Shown here: piece by piece, positions 12,151-23,398 of the stretch
How the letters are laid out: each line of letters opens with the position of its first letter
How positions within the stretch are numbered: the stretch's first letter is position 1
Assembly: GCA_024138025.1 (NCBI GenBank)
Contig: JAMXBD010000966.1
Location: 62,001-126,000 of the forward strand
DNA length: 64,000 nt
Direction of reading: 5' to 3'
Source of the DNA: Combretum micranthum
Taxonomy: Eukaryota; Streptophyta; Magnoliopsida; Myrtales; Combretaceae
Position numbers and translations under genes: made by a program
Notes under the pieces: model-generated
The model's input: only the letters and a program-made list of their open reading frames with translations
Database searches by the model: none
Told to the model about the DNA's origin: nothing

Positions 12151-12331
12151 TTCTGAAACTATATATAATGATTAAAATTAATCTCCAAGATATAGTTTTA
12201 ACTTGTCCAAAATCAAACTTTTTCAAATTAACTTAAAATATTATCGGACATAAAACTACAACTAAGTTACCCACTCAATTTAAATCAAAATTATATGATA
12301 GAACGTACGTAGAGTGGATATATTATGTAAG

Positions 12332-14484
12332 TGAAATACCATACATATAATGCAAAATAAAATAAATAAGCAGAAGGGCATAATAGTAATTAATAAAGTT
12401 AATGAAGGAGCATGTTTGTAAATAAATATCTCTTAAAAGATAAAATAGTGGTAGGAACGTTAAAAACATATGGTAACCGCTTCCCCTCTCATTTTCTCTT
12501 ACGTTACAAAACATCGTCCTTCTCTTTCTCATCAATCTCTACCAAACCTTAGTGATTTTCTACAGAAATCTACTATGAGTAACCGTTTCCATTGCGTTCT
12601 CTTTTTTTTTTTTTTTCATGATTTGTACGAGCGAACAATACAAACAATGCTTTTAGGGTAAACAATGAATGTTTCCAAAGGAAGAATGATGAATGTGAGG
12701 GTAATAGTGAATGAAATCCCAGAATAAGAAGAAAGCAAACTGTCAAAGGAGGAATAACAAAGAATTTACCAAGTTCATAGCAAGGTAACAAAGTTTTCTA
12801 TATAAGTTGAATCTTTAGTTTGCAAGAATTGTTGGAAGGGTGTTTAGGCATGTGGATAAGAGTTAGATTTTTTTAATCGTAATGTTTTGATGTTTGGAAA
12901 CGAGAAAAGATTGAAACTTTGTGAAAATCCATAAAGGAATCAGGCGCTTAGGTTCTATTTTGCACACAAATGATTGCACAAGTTGTGTTCGGTTTGTGTA
13001 AGACTTTATAACGCAAGTCTTTCAAGTTTTGAAGGTTGTGTTTCCCACACGAAAGAGTGCACTAGAGGATATACAAATTGTGTTGAGATTCGTGTTGAAA
13101 TAGCGGCCTTAAAGTCTTGAAAATCATGCTTCTGTTTCCCAAATGAATGAGTACACAAGCTTACTCATATACAAGTAAAAGTACATAAGTGAGAATTAAA
13201 CTAGTGCTGCCAATTGTGTAGAAAACAGATTTTTGACAACTTGTGTTTTCTTGTTAAAAACCTTTGAAACTTGTTCAAATTCATTCTTAAAGGTTTAAAA
13301 ACACTTTAAAACTTTGGAACTAAACATTAACAACTTAATTATCTATTTTCTTTTTATTTCAAATTAAAATCTTATCTCAAAACTAAAGATATATGTAAGT
13401 GTCAATAGCTTTTGTGTAGGAGCGAGAACTATAGAAAGTAAAACATATAGAAGGAATTAGCTAGGCAGTGACACTAAATACTTTATTTACTTTGTAACTC
13501 AGGTTTACAAGATTCTAGAATAGCGATGAATCTCCCTTCCAGATATGTGTATACCTTGTTTATTACTTATGGTTGTTAAGCTAGAAATTGAAACGGACAA
13601 TTAATTATCCGACTATAAATACATGTTTGTTACTTGTGTGTGGTTGTTGGCAATAGATAGAGAGTATCTACGCTATTACCATGAAAACGCGATGCTCCAT
13701 GTGTGGCATTGTTCGGAAGTGGAGTTGCACATGAAAATAATCTAGGTAGATTTAGGTATTTCAGTTTCGGGAATATTAGGAAGTACCCAATATTCATGTT
13801 TGGACTTTGGGATATTGAGGAGTACCCAACATCATGTATATATATTTATTATCATATACGAGTGTGGTAGGATACCGAGCTATCCCTATGTTGCTCGTTC
13901 GGCTTAAAATAAAGATAATAAAATGTTCGTTATTGCATTAGAATTAAGTCTACCTATGAATGTTTGTATGCTTGGTCATGTGTGTGTGTTTGTTGGTATA
14001 TCGTACTGGGCTCCGGTTCACTCTTTTCTCTTTCAAGTACAAGTGTTGCCTTAGTGGAGTTTACCTTTTCCAGTTACAGTATTATTATAGACCATGGGAA
14101 GGGTGATAGTTTCGAAGATTACCTTGTTTAATGTGAAGTCTTAGATGGTTTTTGGAAATAGAAATTCCTAATAAATGATATGTGTATTGTTACTACCTAT
14201 GTACTAATTTTTCAGTTAAGGATGAAGATTTTAATGTTAGTTTTTGGTAAATTTAGTGATTTACATGAGTGACCTACATGTGACAGTTTGTATGTAAAGT
14301 TGATGTTACTTCTATGATAAGAAGAGAGTATTATTAATTATAAATGTGAACCATCCTTAAGAGTGTGAATTAGAGTTATAGCTGTTCAATTGTGGTTTAT
14401 AGTGGGAATCTAAGCCTTTGTATGTCTTTATCCTATAAAGACACGTGGCAGATTGTAAGTGTCCCTAAAATTTAGGGCGTTACA
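12332..14484 (+). mobile_element. Solo LTR, Ty3/Gypsy type (2.15 kb)
   Basis: The segment starts TGAAATACCATAC and ends GGGCGTTACA. It is flanked by the identical 5-bp duplication GTAAG (12327-12331 and 14485-14489). TG...CA ends, a 5-bp duplication, and no primer site or coding sequence on either side indicate a solo LTR left by recombination between the two LTRs of one element. A TATA-like CTATATAAG lies at 12799-12807. The phrase TCGTACTGGGCTCCGGTTCA near 14000, followed by a CT-rich tract and CAAGTAC, is typical of the R/U5 region of Gypsy LTRs ending in GGGYGTTACA. A second LTR with similar ends and the same phrase lies at 60405-62530. Confidence 0.8.
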
Positions 14485-14489
14485 GTAAG

Positions 14490-15489
14490 CATACACAACG
14501 AGTGAAATCAAGATTTCAAGAATTAACAAGTCATTTTATCCTCGTGAATATAAAAATTTGATCTTTTAAATGCGTGGCTGAAAATATGTTCTATGTTTGT
14601 TCTATCACGTTTATGCTTGTTTAAATTATTTATTCAGCCAGCTTTCATTCATCTTGCTTCTATGTTCACTTTAGTTTCTTCTATATCAATCATAAATGCT
14701 TTTATGTTGCTCTTAAATGTTTCCATATTAATTTGTTTGCTTGCTTAACACTTTCATAATAATGTTACAATACCTCATGAATATTTGTCATTATCAAAAA
14801 CTTATTTAGAGAAATTCACAAGGAAAAATTAAATAGGTGGAAATGAAGTGTTTACAACATGTAAAAAAGCGAAAAAAAGGTGTAAGCATGTTTGTGATGG
14901 AATAATGTAACGTGAATTGGAATGTAATAACCAAAAGAATGAATTTGGAATGGCAAAAAAGGAAAAATAAACGAGGGATAGTCAACCTATTAGAAGATGT
15001 GACCTAGATTACTTCACTTTGTCCATGAATATAAAAGTCAATATGCATTAATTCAACCAGAATGGTTATGTAACCTAAAACACAATGAAAACGAAGTGAT
15101 CATCAAAGGTTTATTGAAAAACAAGATATTAAAGCAAAAAAAGAACCACAAATTATGTTCTTGGGCATACTGTTTGGTTGCTTAATATTGAAAATCCATG
15201 ACCAAATCATCTTTATTAAGTCTAATTATTTAATTTTTTCACTAATCCAAATAATTAGATTAAATATAATATAATTAATTTTGAACTTTACTATGAAATT
15301 TCTCATTTACCTTTACCTAAAAATTCTTATAGATATAGGAGAAGAAACTCTAGAGTAACAGTGATGTACCATCTTTAGTCCTATTGTTTCGTTTTATCCA
15401 TCTTCTAGTGTTTATGCTGCAATTTAATGCATAAATCAACTAAAACTCTTATCATACTTTAATCGGAAATAATGTATACAAAACAATGA
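14490..15489. other. Intergenic stretch
   Basis: AT-rich sequence between the solo LTR and the Athila-type element. I recognise nothing coding or repetitive in it. Confidence 0.6.
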
Positions 15490-15494
15490 ATAAA

Positions 15495-17130
15495 TGATCT
15501 GCTTGAAATGTTTAGTATTTTAAAACCAATTCTCCAGCAAGTGTACTGGGTCGATCAAGTAATAAAGTGATGAATGAGTATCGATCCCACGAGGAAAGTT
15601 TAATTACTAAACATTATTAGTTCATTTTAATATTTAGGCCAATAGAAATCAATTTCTTTATATAAATAATTACTATAATATCTATACTATGCAATGTCTA
15701 GTGTTTACTAATTCTACTAGTACAAGTCTTAACAAGTAAGGTTAGTGGGATTTAGATAAAATCCTATTCTCTCCAATCACGTTGAACTCGGGTTATTAAA
15801 ATTGTTAGAGTTTATGCATATCAATGTGAATCTACCAAGATTGACAAATCAAAAAAATTTGAATTTGAAAACCTTTTTCTTCTAAAACACTCAAAAGCTC
15901 TCACAACTGAGCATTTTGACAGATTCCATGTGTGCAACTAAGAATTTCCCAAATCTGAGTTGACTCATTGTCCTAAATCTAAGTAATTACAGAATTCCTT
16001 TTTTAAAACTTATTTTTAAAACAATGTTTGAGCAGTAATGATAGACTCTACTAGGATTAAAAATTCTCTTGCCATCGCATACTTAAATTTTCCACCCAAA
16101 TATAAATTCAAACAAAATTGAACTCTTTGCCAAGATACCCAATTCCATTCCAACTTAAATTCATCCGAATTGTAAGTCATCAGTTTGAATTTAACAAAGA
16201 TTTACATCATTCTTACAACCCAATAACACCAATTCAACAATCACTTTAGAAAATCAAGGATTTCATCATTTCCCACCGTTCAAATTTAGCTAATTACCAT
16301 TTCTACTCTATCTAACAAGATACAAATAACAACTATAATGATATTCATGATAAAATGCAAATAACAAAGCAAGTAAAGAAGAAATTACCAGTAATTCGAG
16401 AAAACAAACCGTACAAATTGTATTTAAGATCCTTGTAGCAAATTATACTCAATCATACGAACAAATAGAACAAATTTGATGAAGATCCAAGTACATCTTG
16501 ATTTTCTACCTCTATCTCTCTCTAAAACTACTGGGAGAAATTGAAAATAAAAATAAAACGTAAGTCCCCTTTCTCTCTCCTCAAAGCATGTAAAAATACA
16601 TGCTTTTCGTGTAACTGTCGTGTAACTTCCGCATCCAACACTGGCGGTTTCATATCCAACGCCGGCGGCGTTCAATCAGGCGTTAAGGATTTTTTAAACT
16701 GATGGTTTTCAATGCCGCCTTTGAACGCCGACGGCGTACTCCTCAATTTGCCGGCGTTGGCTTCAAAATTCAAGTACTGTGTCAATCCTCAAACGCCGGT
16801 GGTGTTGGATCCAGCGTTAAATACTTAGGCTCTGTGATGATTCAACGCCGCCTTGTAACGCCGGCGGCGTTGCCTTCTAATTTGCCGGCGTATGGTTTGA
16901 TCTCCTTCAACGCCAGCTGCGTTTGGCCTAAATTCACCGGTGTTTGTGTGTTTCACTGCCAATTCACACAATTCTTCATGTTTCCTTGTTGCTACTTTCC
17001 ATTTTCATTCCTGACCTGATTCTGAATAAATGACACGAAACTAAATATTAATTCGTTTGCTTTTATAATGATTAACACAAATAAGTATCAATTCATAGAT
17101 GAAAATTATATCAATTATTTGAGTTTATCA
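15495..17130 (-). repeat. 3' LTR of Athila-type element
   Basis: 1636 bp, running TGATCTGCTTGAAATG...GTTTATCA on the + strand and aligning along its whole length with 26663-28283. It contains a cluster of GC-rich palindromes (about 16640-16930) and a perfect inverted repeat AAAGCATGTA/TACATGCTTT with a 4-nt spacer (16583-16606). It abuts the polypurine tract at 17131. Confidence 0.95.
16640..16935. repeat. GC-rich palindrome cluster in the 3' LTR
   Basis: About five degenerate units, each built on an inverted repeat AACGCCGGCGGCGTT (often altered at one or two positions). In the better-preserved units a second half-like block, TTTGCCGGCGT, follows after roughly 10 nt. The unit spacing is roughly 50-65 nt. 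The surrounding LTR is strongly AT-rich, so the cluster stands out in composition. The matching cluster in the other LTR is at 27790-28080. Confidence 0.9.
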
Positions 17131-17143
17131 ATTTCCCCACACT
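17131..17143 (-). other. Polypurine tract of Athila-type element
   Basis: Read on the - strand this is AGTGTGGGGAAAT, directly against the start of the 3' LTR. A purine-rich tract at this place primes plus-strand synthesis in LTR elements. Confidence 0.85.
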
Positions 17144-18640
17144 TGAACTTTTGCTTGTCCTCAAACAAAACAATTTAAATACTGAAATCTGACTTTATAA
17201 TCCAAAACTTGCTTCTCAACTCTCATGACTTGCAATACAATGCCTGTAGCTCTAACCAAACTTAATTTATGTGATTCGCTTACTTGAATTAAAATTAATT
17301 AGCTAATCTAGACCAAACAAACTTTAATCCCAATGTTTAACTTAAGCTATAACTTTTTGAAACTGTCTCATTAGTCCACAAAGGAAAAATAATCATTTCA
17401 ACTTCATCAACCTTTTAACTCAAATTAACTCTTAGCAACACAAGGTATAAGCATGTGGTATCTACCATTCCCCTAGATTTTTCCATAGTCAAAGTCTTTT
17501 AATTCACTAACATGTGCATTTCAATTGCAGAGGGGGAGGTTTTTGCCTCCATCTTGACTTTTCCTCTGGACGGGGTGTAGCCCGTATCTTTTCAAGCTCA
17601 TTAGCCATATTACACCATTTAGTTAGAGTGAAATCCTTGAGTCGGCACATCCTGGGCTCATCACCCAAGTGACCAGGTTTTAAAGGGACCCCAAAGAACT
17701 CTCATTCACCTTATTCTAAATGTAAATACTCCAGACTCAATTACTTGAATCAATTGAGTAATGGCTCTATTTGTTTGTACTACTTAATGCACTTTTTCAC
17801 AATTTTTAACTCTGATTCCCAGATCACCAAGTTAATAGCTTCATCTACCTCTTCTACCAAGTGTTACAAAGATTAATTAAACGTTAAAAGAATATTTGAG
17901 AAGTAAACCTGATCATTTTTTACAATAGGACTCAGACATTCATATAAGTTTTATTTCCTAGGTTAAACAGAAGGTAAGTTTGTCAATTGGAGATTTATTT
18001 ACTTAATTTTAACTAAGTAAGCCAATCACATGGTTTAGTGAGCACGGCATCTTACAAGTCAAAAATTTCTTTTGTTTAATGTTTCAGATTTCCCAACAAA
18101 AATTTTGCCTGAATGTAGCAAATTTATTTTCTTCTTGAGGACATGCATTATATATGTCGACATCCAAATGCAAGTGTGTGAAACCTATGAATTCTTATAT
18201 ATATTGACTTCATAATTTTTAGATATTCATATAATTACAAAACAACATGCCAAGTCAACATATAGTTAAACCCATAATGTATTTCATTTTCATCTCAGCC
18301 TAATCTCCCTTCCCCATACTTAAAACCGAACAGTGTCCGCACTGTTTGTTTAATTAACAAATAAAAGGCCGAAAGACTAAATAAAAGCATTTGGAACTTC
18401 CCTGTTTTCCTTTCCTTGTTCAGCATTCCCAATGGAGTTTTGAATTTGCAGAGATTACTTTAAAGACCTGTCTCTCATCAAAGAAACATACATGACAAAG
18501 ATAGAAAGAAAAACATAATAACACAAAACATAGATAACAGACCAAGTGAGTTTAAGAAAAGAAGTCTACCCAAAAAATTGGGTGCTTAAGTACAGAAATG
18601 AGATTTAAATGAAACTTTCCCCAAAAAGTTAAAGCTAGCA
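17144..18640 (-). other. 3' untranslated segment of Athila-type element
   Basis: About 1.5 kb between the envelope-position ORF and the polypurine tract with no open frame. The segment at about 17530-17710 (GGTGAATGAGAGTTCTTTGG in the element's sense, then a GC-richer block) resembles non-coding sequence I associate with this position in Athila-type elements. I cannot assign a function. Confidence 0.5.
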
Positions 18641-18646
18641 GGAACT

Positions 18647-19830
18647 CTAGCTTTCAGGTTCAGTGCTGGACTCGCTTTCATCAGATGAAGTAGAATACTT
18701 CATCGCTTCACCTGCAGATGGATTAATACAAGAAAACGCAGATTTTAACATGGTCATTAATGAGCGTCTAAATTTCTTGTTCTTTCTCTTTTCGCATTGA
18801 AAATCCTCCTGCAATTCTCTCAGTTCATATCCCAATCTAGCTAGGGTATATCCAGCTGAAGTCGACCCTGGTTGAGAGGAGGAAGGTGGAACCTGTGGCT
18901 GAGGAGGGGGTGGAGCTGAGGATGAAGATGGTCTGTCTCCCTGTGGAATGTCAAACTGGGGCTCAATAACTGCAATCGCCTGAATGTCTTGTACCCCCTG
19001 GGTACCTTAACTAAACCCCAAGCTCTGAAGGGCCCAGAAGATATCTTTTTGCTCTCTACTTTGATATCATTGGACAATTCCTTGAAAACCCCCATGCCCT
19101 TGAGTAGCTGAGTGATATAGCCCCCACAGAAGATATAATTGGTCCTGGTGTCTTCAGCTTGTCTCAGCAAAAAATTAGCCACTTCACAGCCCAAATCCAA
19201 TGGATGGCTCTTAATAAGGCTGTACAGACATATCATATCTGAAGTGCTTAACTTACTATGACTTGTCTTTCGACAAGTCAAAGTATGAGCCAAAATATGA
19301 TGAAGAAGTTTGTGATCTAACTTCTTAAAAGTCGAATTGATCGATTTTGAAGGCTCAAATGGATCAGTCCTTGGATGTATCAATTCAAACCAGAATTGCT
19401 CCATGGTGACATCAGGAGGCCATGTTGTCGGAAGAGCAGAATTTTTAGCCTCATTCTGATAGTAGCCAAGGTAGACTCCTATCTTCCTTAATGGCACTTT
19501 TTTAACTTCCCCATATATCTGAAAGATTATATGGGTATCCCCTTCATCATCTTCTCTACCATATCTCATAGTAGAAAGGAATTCAATTGTGATCTTCTTG
19601 TAAGCCGGTTCTCTCATATCAAAAACTTTGAACCATCGCTTGTCCTCCACTACATTTTGTAATGTATCATGCATTCCATAATCCTCTAAGACAGCCCAGT
19701 CCAAAAAATGACTGTTATGAAACTCCTTTTTCATAAGTCTCTCTTTTCTTTCTTGTGCATACAGTTGACTAGACAAGACATTCCGTACTTGACTAGTAGT
19801 AGCTGTCCTTTGCTTCTTCTTTGGAGCCAT
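18647..19830 (-). pseudogene. Athila ORF1-type protein in envelope position
   Basis: The gene lies after integrase and reads in the same direction. I place the start at ATG 19830, which begins MAPKKKQRT, a basic and probably nuclear-targeting start. The next 270 or so residues carry FLDWAVLEDYG, WFKVFDMREPAY, TIEFLSTMRYG, IGVYLGYYQNEA, LHHILAHTLTCRK and NYIFCGGYITQLL. This is the pattern of the ATHILA ORF-1 / putative plant transposon family (PF03078-like), whose function is unknown. Near 19000 a one-base change in a G-run shifts the frame. The second frame then gives a Pro/Ser-rich stretch and a charged, coiled-coil-like end (GYELRELQEDFQCEKRK) closing at 18647. I see no signal peptide or membrane segment, so 'envelope' describes position only. 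A splice acceptor (TTTGTTTCAG) lies just upstream at 19833. Confidence 0.8.
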
Positions 19831-19832
19831 AT

Positions 19833-20484
19833 CTGAAACAAATACATAGCACAGTCCAAACATATCACAAGATAGCACATTGGACAATAACCACTAATAT
19901 GTGCATATAAAACTAGATAATTTGTTATTTGATGTAAACTTAGCATTGGTATTGATAATACAGTGAAGCATAAATTACACCAAATGTTTGCCAAGTTTTC
20001 AATTTTTCTATCTTTCTCTATCTCTTTCCTTTTTTTTTTTTTTTTAAGAACGCCGGCAAATGAATCAAAAAATTGCCGGCGTAGCTATCCGGCGTTGATA
20101 GCCGGCGTAGGTACACAGTGTAGGGTAACCGTTGGGGCTTTGTTTCAAAAACTCGATGAATAGTGAAAATGGGTTTTGATTCAAAACTTTTAGATAAAAT
20201 AAACTTGACACTTGATTGCATATTTCCATAATCCCAACAAATCAAAAACCCCCAATTTGTCCACACAAACCCTTATTTCGACGGTTACAAACCTAATCAA
20301 TAACCCAATCAATCCATGCATTGATTTAATAATAAAGCGAATGAATCATCGAAATCACAATGCCTAACCAACAACAACTTATCAGACTATTGAACACACA
20401 CTCACCAAACATCTACATTATTGATTCAACGATAGATTTGAACACTTTAAAAGATAAAAAGATCAAATAATGAGATTAACATAC
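19833..20484 (-). other. Candidate intron upstream of the envelope-position ORF
   Basis: In the element's sense a donor-like AAG/GTATGT lies at 20485/20484. An acceptor TTTGTTTCAG/ATATG, preceded by T-rich sequence, lies at 19833/19832, two bases before the ORF's ATG. The 652-nt interval is AT-rich as plant introns are. It contains a second small GC-palindrome cluster (20046-20115). Splicing is inferred from sequence only. Confidence 0.45.
20046..20115. repeat. Small GC-palindrome cluster inside the candidate intron
   Basis: Four GCCGGC cores in about 70 bp (AACGCCGGCAAATG, TTGCCGGCGTAGC, TCCGGCGTTG and GCCGGCGTAGG), the same motif as in the LTRs. Confidence 0.8.
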
Positions 20485-21010
20485 CTTATGATCTTGAGGA
20501 GTATGGAGGTGTCTGATGATGGATTGATGTAACAATCAAGCGAGTAATACCAACCAAAAGACAAAGAGAGGATTTCAGTAGGAGCAATGTTAGAGCAAGC
20601 AATGAAAGAGAAAGACTAGGGATTTTAATCCCTTTACATGCATGGGATTAGCATTTAATGCGCACATAAACTAAAGGCCGGCTAAAATTTAAACAACGCC
20701 GGCGGCATTGTTGACAGCAAATGCCAGCGTTAGAAAATTTGAATCTGGCCTTGATGGGCTCTTCGAGAACGCCGGCGAATTAAATCCCACGCTGGCGGCG
20801 TTGGAACTTTATATTTGCCAGTGTTAAGAAATGGCTTTCTGATGGTACTCCCAAACATCAACGCCGGCGGCGTTGATTGCTATTTTGCCGGCGTTAAGGA
20901 TTATGCTTCTGCATGCCAAGCTTACTTCGAACGCCGGCGGCGTTCAATCATCATTTGCCGGTGTTCAATTCCTACACTGCCAAAATTTTACCGGTGTTCT
21001 TTCTCCAGAC
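20485..21010 (-). promoter_or_regulatory. LTR-like internal leader with GC-palindrome cluster
   Basis: The region between integrase and the candidate intron echoes the LTR layout in the element's sense. First comes a cluster of AACGCCGGCGGCGTT-type units starting near 20930, 20860, 20768 and 20695 (spacings 70, 92 and 73 nt). Next is a short inverted repeat (AGGGATT/AATCCCT, 20618-20633) and a pyrimidine-rich stretch, then the donor-like site at 20485. By analogy with the LTR this could be an internal promoter for the envelope-position ORF. No clear TATA box is visible, so that role is inference. Confidence 0.45.
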
Positions 21011-21143
21011 TTCAGCGTTGGAAGACTCATCTGATATGTGACTTCCCATTTTTCTCACAATTCTTCAACATACTAAACACCAACTTCATCAACTCACTTG
21101 ACTGTACCTGAAACAACTTAACACACAACACACAACACACAAT

Positions 21144-21167
21144 TATATATATATATATATATATATT
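21144..21167. repeat. (AT)n microsatellite
   Basis: About 12 AT units directly after an ACACAACACAC-rich stretch, between integrase and the internal leader. Confidence 0.9.
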
Positions 21168-21220
21168 ACACACAAAGCACAACAACAACCATGGGTTGCC
21201 TCCCATGCAGCGCTTAGAGT

Positions 21221-21850
21221 TTAAAGTCGCTTAGCCCGACTTGCCAATGCTTCACTTATTGCCTTCACTGATGAAGGTGGTTCTACTTTCTCTAATGTCT
21301 CCCTCATATAGTGCTTGAGTAAATGTCCATTGACTTTAAAAGTTCTATTATCTTGGGTTTTCAACTCAATTGCACCATAAGGGAAAACACGGATAACTTC
21401 AAAAGGTCCCGACCACCTTGATCTTAACTTTCCTGGGAACAACTTGAGACGTGCATTGTATAACAACACTTTGTCTCCTGGTGAAAATTCTTTTTCAAAA
21501 TTTTCTATCATGCCACTGTTTGGTACGCTCTTTATAAATTCGAGCACTCTCATATGCTTCATTTCTCCACTCATCCAACTGATTTAATTGAAGCATTCTT
21601 GTCTCCCCTGCAGCTTTTCCATCAAAATTGAGGAATTTTATAGCCCAATAAGCTTTATGCTCAAGTTCAACAGGCAAATGACACGATTTACCATAAACTA
21701 ACTTGTAAGGAGACATTCCAATAGGTGTTTTAAAAGCAGTTCTATATGCCCATAATGCATCATCCAGTTTTAAAGACCAATCCTTACGTGATGCATTAAT
21801 TGTCTTTTCCAAAATCCTTTTAATTTCTCTATTGGAAATCTCAACTTGAC
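21221..21850 (-). pseudogene. Integrase C-terminal part, frameshifted
   Basis: The end of the Athila-type polyprotein. The first open piece (21812-21495) holds [37 protein letters not shown], of which [12 protein letters not shown] is the standard sequence after the integrase core. A frameshift near 21515 leads to the second piece (21574-21221) with [29 protein letters not shown], the GPY/F-type C-terminal domain that binds DNA. The frameshift that separates it from the upstream ORF (near 21840) falls just where the third catalytic residue (Glu) of integrase is expected. Confidence 0.88.
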
Positions 21851-23398
21851 CACTTGTTTTTGGGGGTGATAGGTAGCTACTTTATGAACAACTCCATATT
21901 TAGCTAAAAGCTTGTCAAATTGTTTATTGCAAAAATGAGTACCCCCATCACTTATAATTGCCCTTGGTACCCCAAATCTGGTGAAAATATTCTTTTTCAA
22001 AAATTTTGTTACTACTCGAGCATCATTGGTTTGCAAAGCAATAGCTTCAACCCATTTAGATACATAATCCACTGCTACAAGTATGTATTTATTTGAAAAA
22101 GATGATGGAAATGGACCCATGAAGTCAATTCCCCATACATCAAAAAGTTCAATCACCAGAATGTTGTTTAATGGTAATTCGTGTTTTCTAGAAATGTTGC
22201 CTGATCTTTGACATTGAGCACACACTTTGATGAAATTTTTACAATCATGAAATAACTTGGGCCAATAAAATCCACAAGATAGTACTTTAGCTGCAGTCCT
22301 TTCAACTCCAAAATGACCTCCTGCCTCTCTAGCATGACAATGTTCAATTATACTCATTTGCTCAATCTCGGGTACGCATCGTCTAATTATTTGATCAGCA
22401 CATGTTTTAAAAAGATATGGTTCGTCCCAAAAATAAAACTTTACATCATGTAAAAATTTTTTTCTCTGTTGAAAAGACAAACCATATGGTATAATTCCAC
22501 TGACCAAATAATTAACTATATCGGCATACCATGGTAATCCTTGGATATCTATTGCATGCAACTGCTCATCAGGAAATTTTTCATTAATAGGCAAGTTTGA
22601 TTCATCATTTTGCAAACGTGATAAGTGATCAGCTACCACATTATCAGCTCCTTTTTTATCTTTAATTTCTAAATCAAACTCTTGCAATAGTAATATCCAA
22701 CGGATTAACCTAGGCTTAGCATCAGACTTAGCAAATAAATATCTAAGAGCAGCATGATCAGTGTATACTATCACCTTAGAACCGATTAAATAAGGCCGGA
22801 ATTTATCACAAGCAAAAATCACAGCTAGCAACTCCTTCTCAGTAGTCGCATAATTCCTTTGTGCCTCATTCAAAGTTCTACTTGCATAGTAAATAGTATG
22901 AAAAATCTTACCTCGCCTTTGTCCCAATACTGCTCCCACAGCATAATCACTGGCATCACACATCAGCTCAAAAGGAAGCTCCCAATCTGGTGCTATGATC
23001 ACCGGAGCAGTGACGAGCTTCTCCTTCAAAAGTTCAAATGCCTGCACACATTTATCATCAAAAACAAACACAGCATCTTTCTCAAGTAGATTACACAAAG
23101 GTCGGGAAATCTTAGAGAAATCCTTAATGAACCGTCTATAAAAACCCGCATGTCCTAAGAAACTTCTAACTCCTTTGACATTTGTTGGTGGGGGTAGTTT
23201 CTCTATGATTTCAACCTTTGCTTTATCTACTTCAATCCCTCTTTCTGACACTTTGTGCCCTAAAACGATTCCCTCTTGCACCATAAAATGGCACTTCTCC
23301 CAATTTAAAATCAAGTTGGTCTCTTTGCATCTTTGTAAAACTTTGGCTAAATTTTCTAGACAAGCATCAAATGATTTTCCAAAAACCAAAAAATCCAT
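21770..23398 (-). pseudogene. RT end, RNase H and integrase of Athila-type element
   Basis: An open frame of 542 codons covering the end of RT, RNase H and most of integrase. RT connection: [20 protein letters not shown] (residues 77-96). RNase [14 protein letters not shown] with Asp148, TTEKELLAV with the acidic pair at 187/189, and YTDHAALRY with Asp214. Integrase: an HHCC zinc finger (His355, His362, Cys393, Cys396), Asp425 in WGIDFMGPF, and Asp484 in IISDGGTHF. The frame changes shortly after [13 protein letters not shown] sequence, so the last residues are out of frame. It is also separated from the upstream RT ORF by a frameshift at the catalytic FMDD box, where one aspartate is lost. 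Confidence 0.92.

Larger units (their letters stand above)
9189..12326. other. Intergenic stretch with repeat fragments
   Basis: No gene is recognised. It holds two copies of the dispersed AT-rich repeat (10010-10170 and 12005-12150), an (AT)n run at about 10852-10871, and a segment at 10330-10800 that resembles a decayed LTR. That segment has AAGCCTACCATGTCAAATCT at 10742-10761, which recurs with changes near 29133. Confidence 0.5.

Noticed and set aside
12323..12791. Three overlapping short open frames
   Set aside because: They sit at the start of a solo LTR on both strands and contain homopolymer-derived Phe/Lys runs.
16640..16935. Possible CRISPR-like array because of regularly spaced palindromic units
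   Set aside because: This is plant nuclear DNA. The units are degenerate and of uneven spacing, the spacers are not unique protospacer-like sequences, and the cluster is part of an LTR.
16424..17019. Open frames of 83 and 105 codons in the LTR (repeated at 27599-28172)
   Set aside because: They arise from the GC-palindrome units in both LTRs. The copies differ by base changes that show no codon preference, and they overlap on opposite strands.
20815..21111. 98-codon open frame on the + strand
   Set aside because: It is opposite in sense to the element and consists of translated GC-palindrome repeats.
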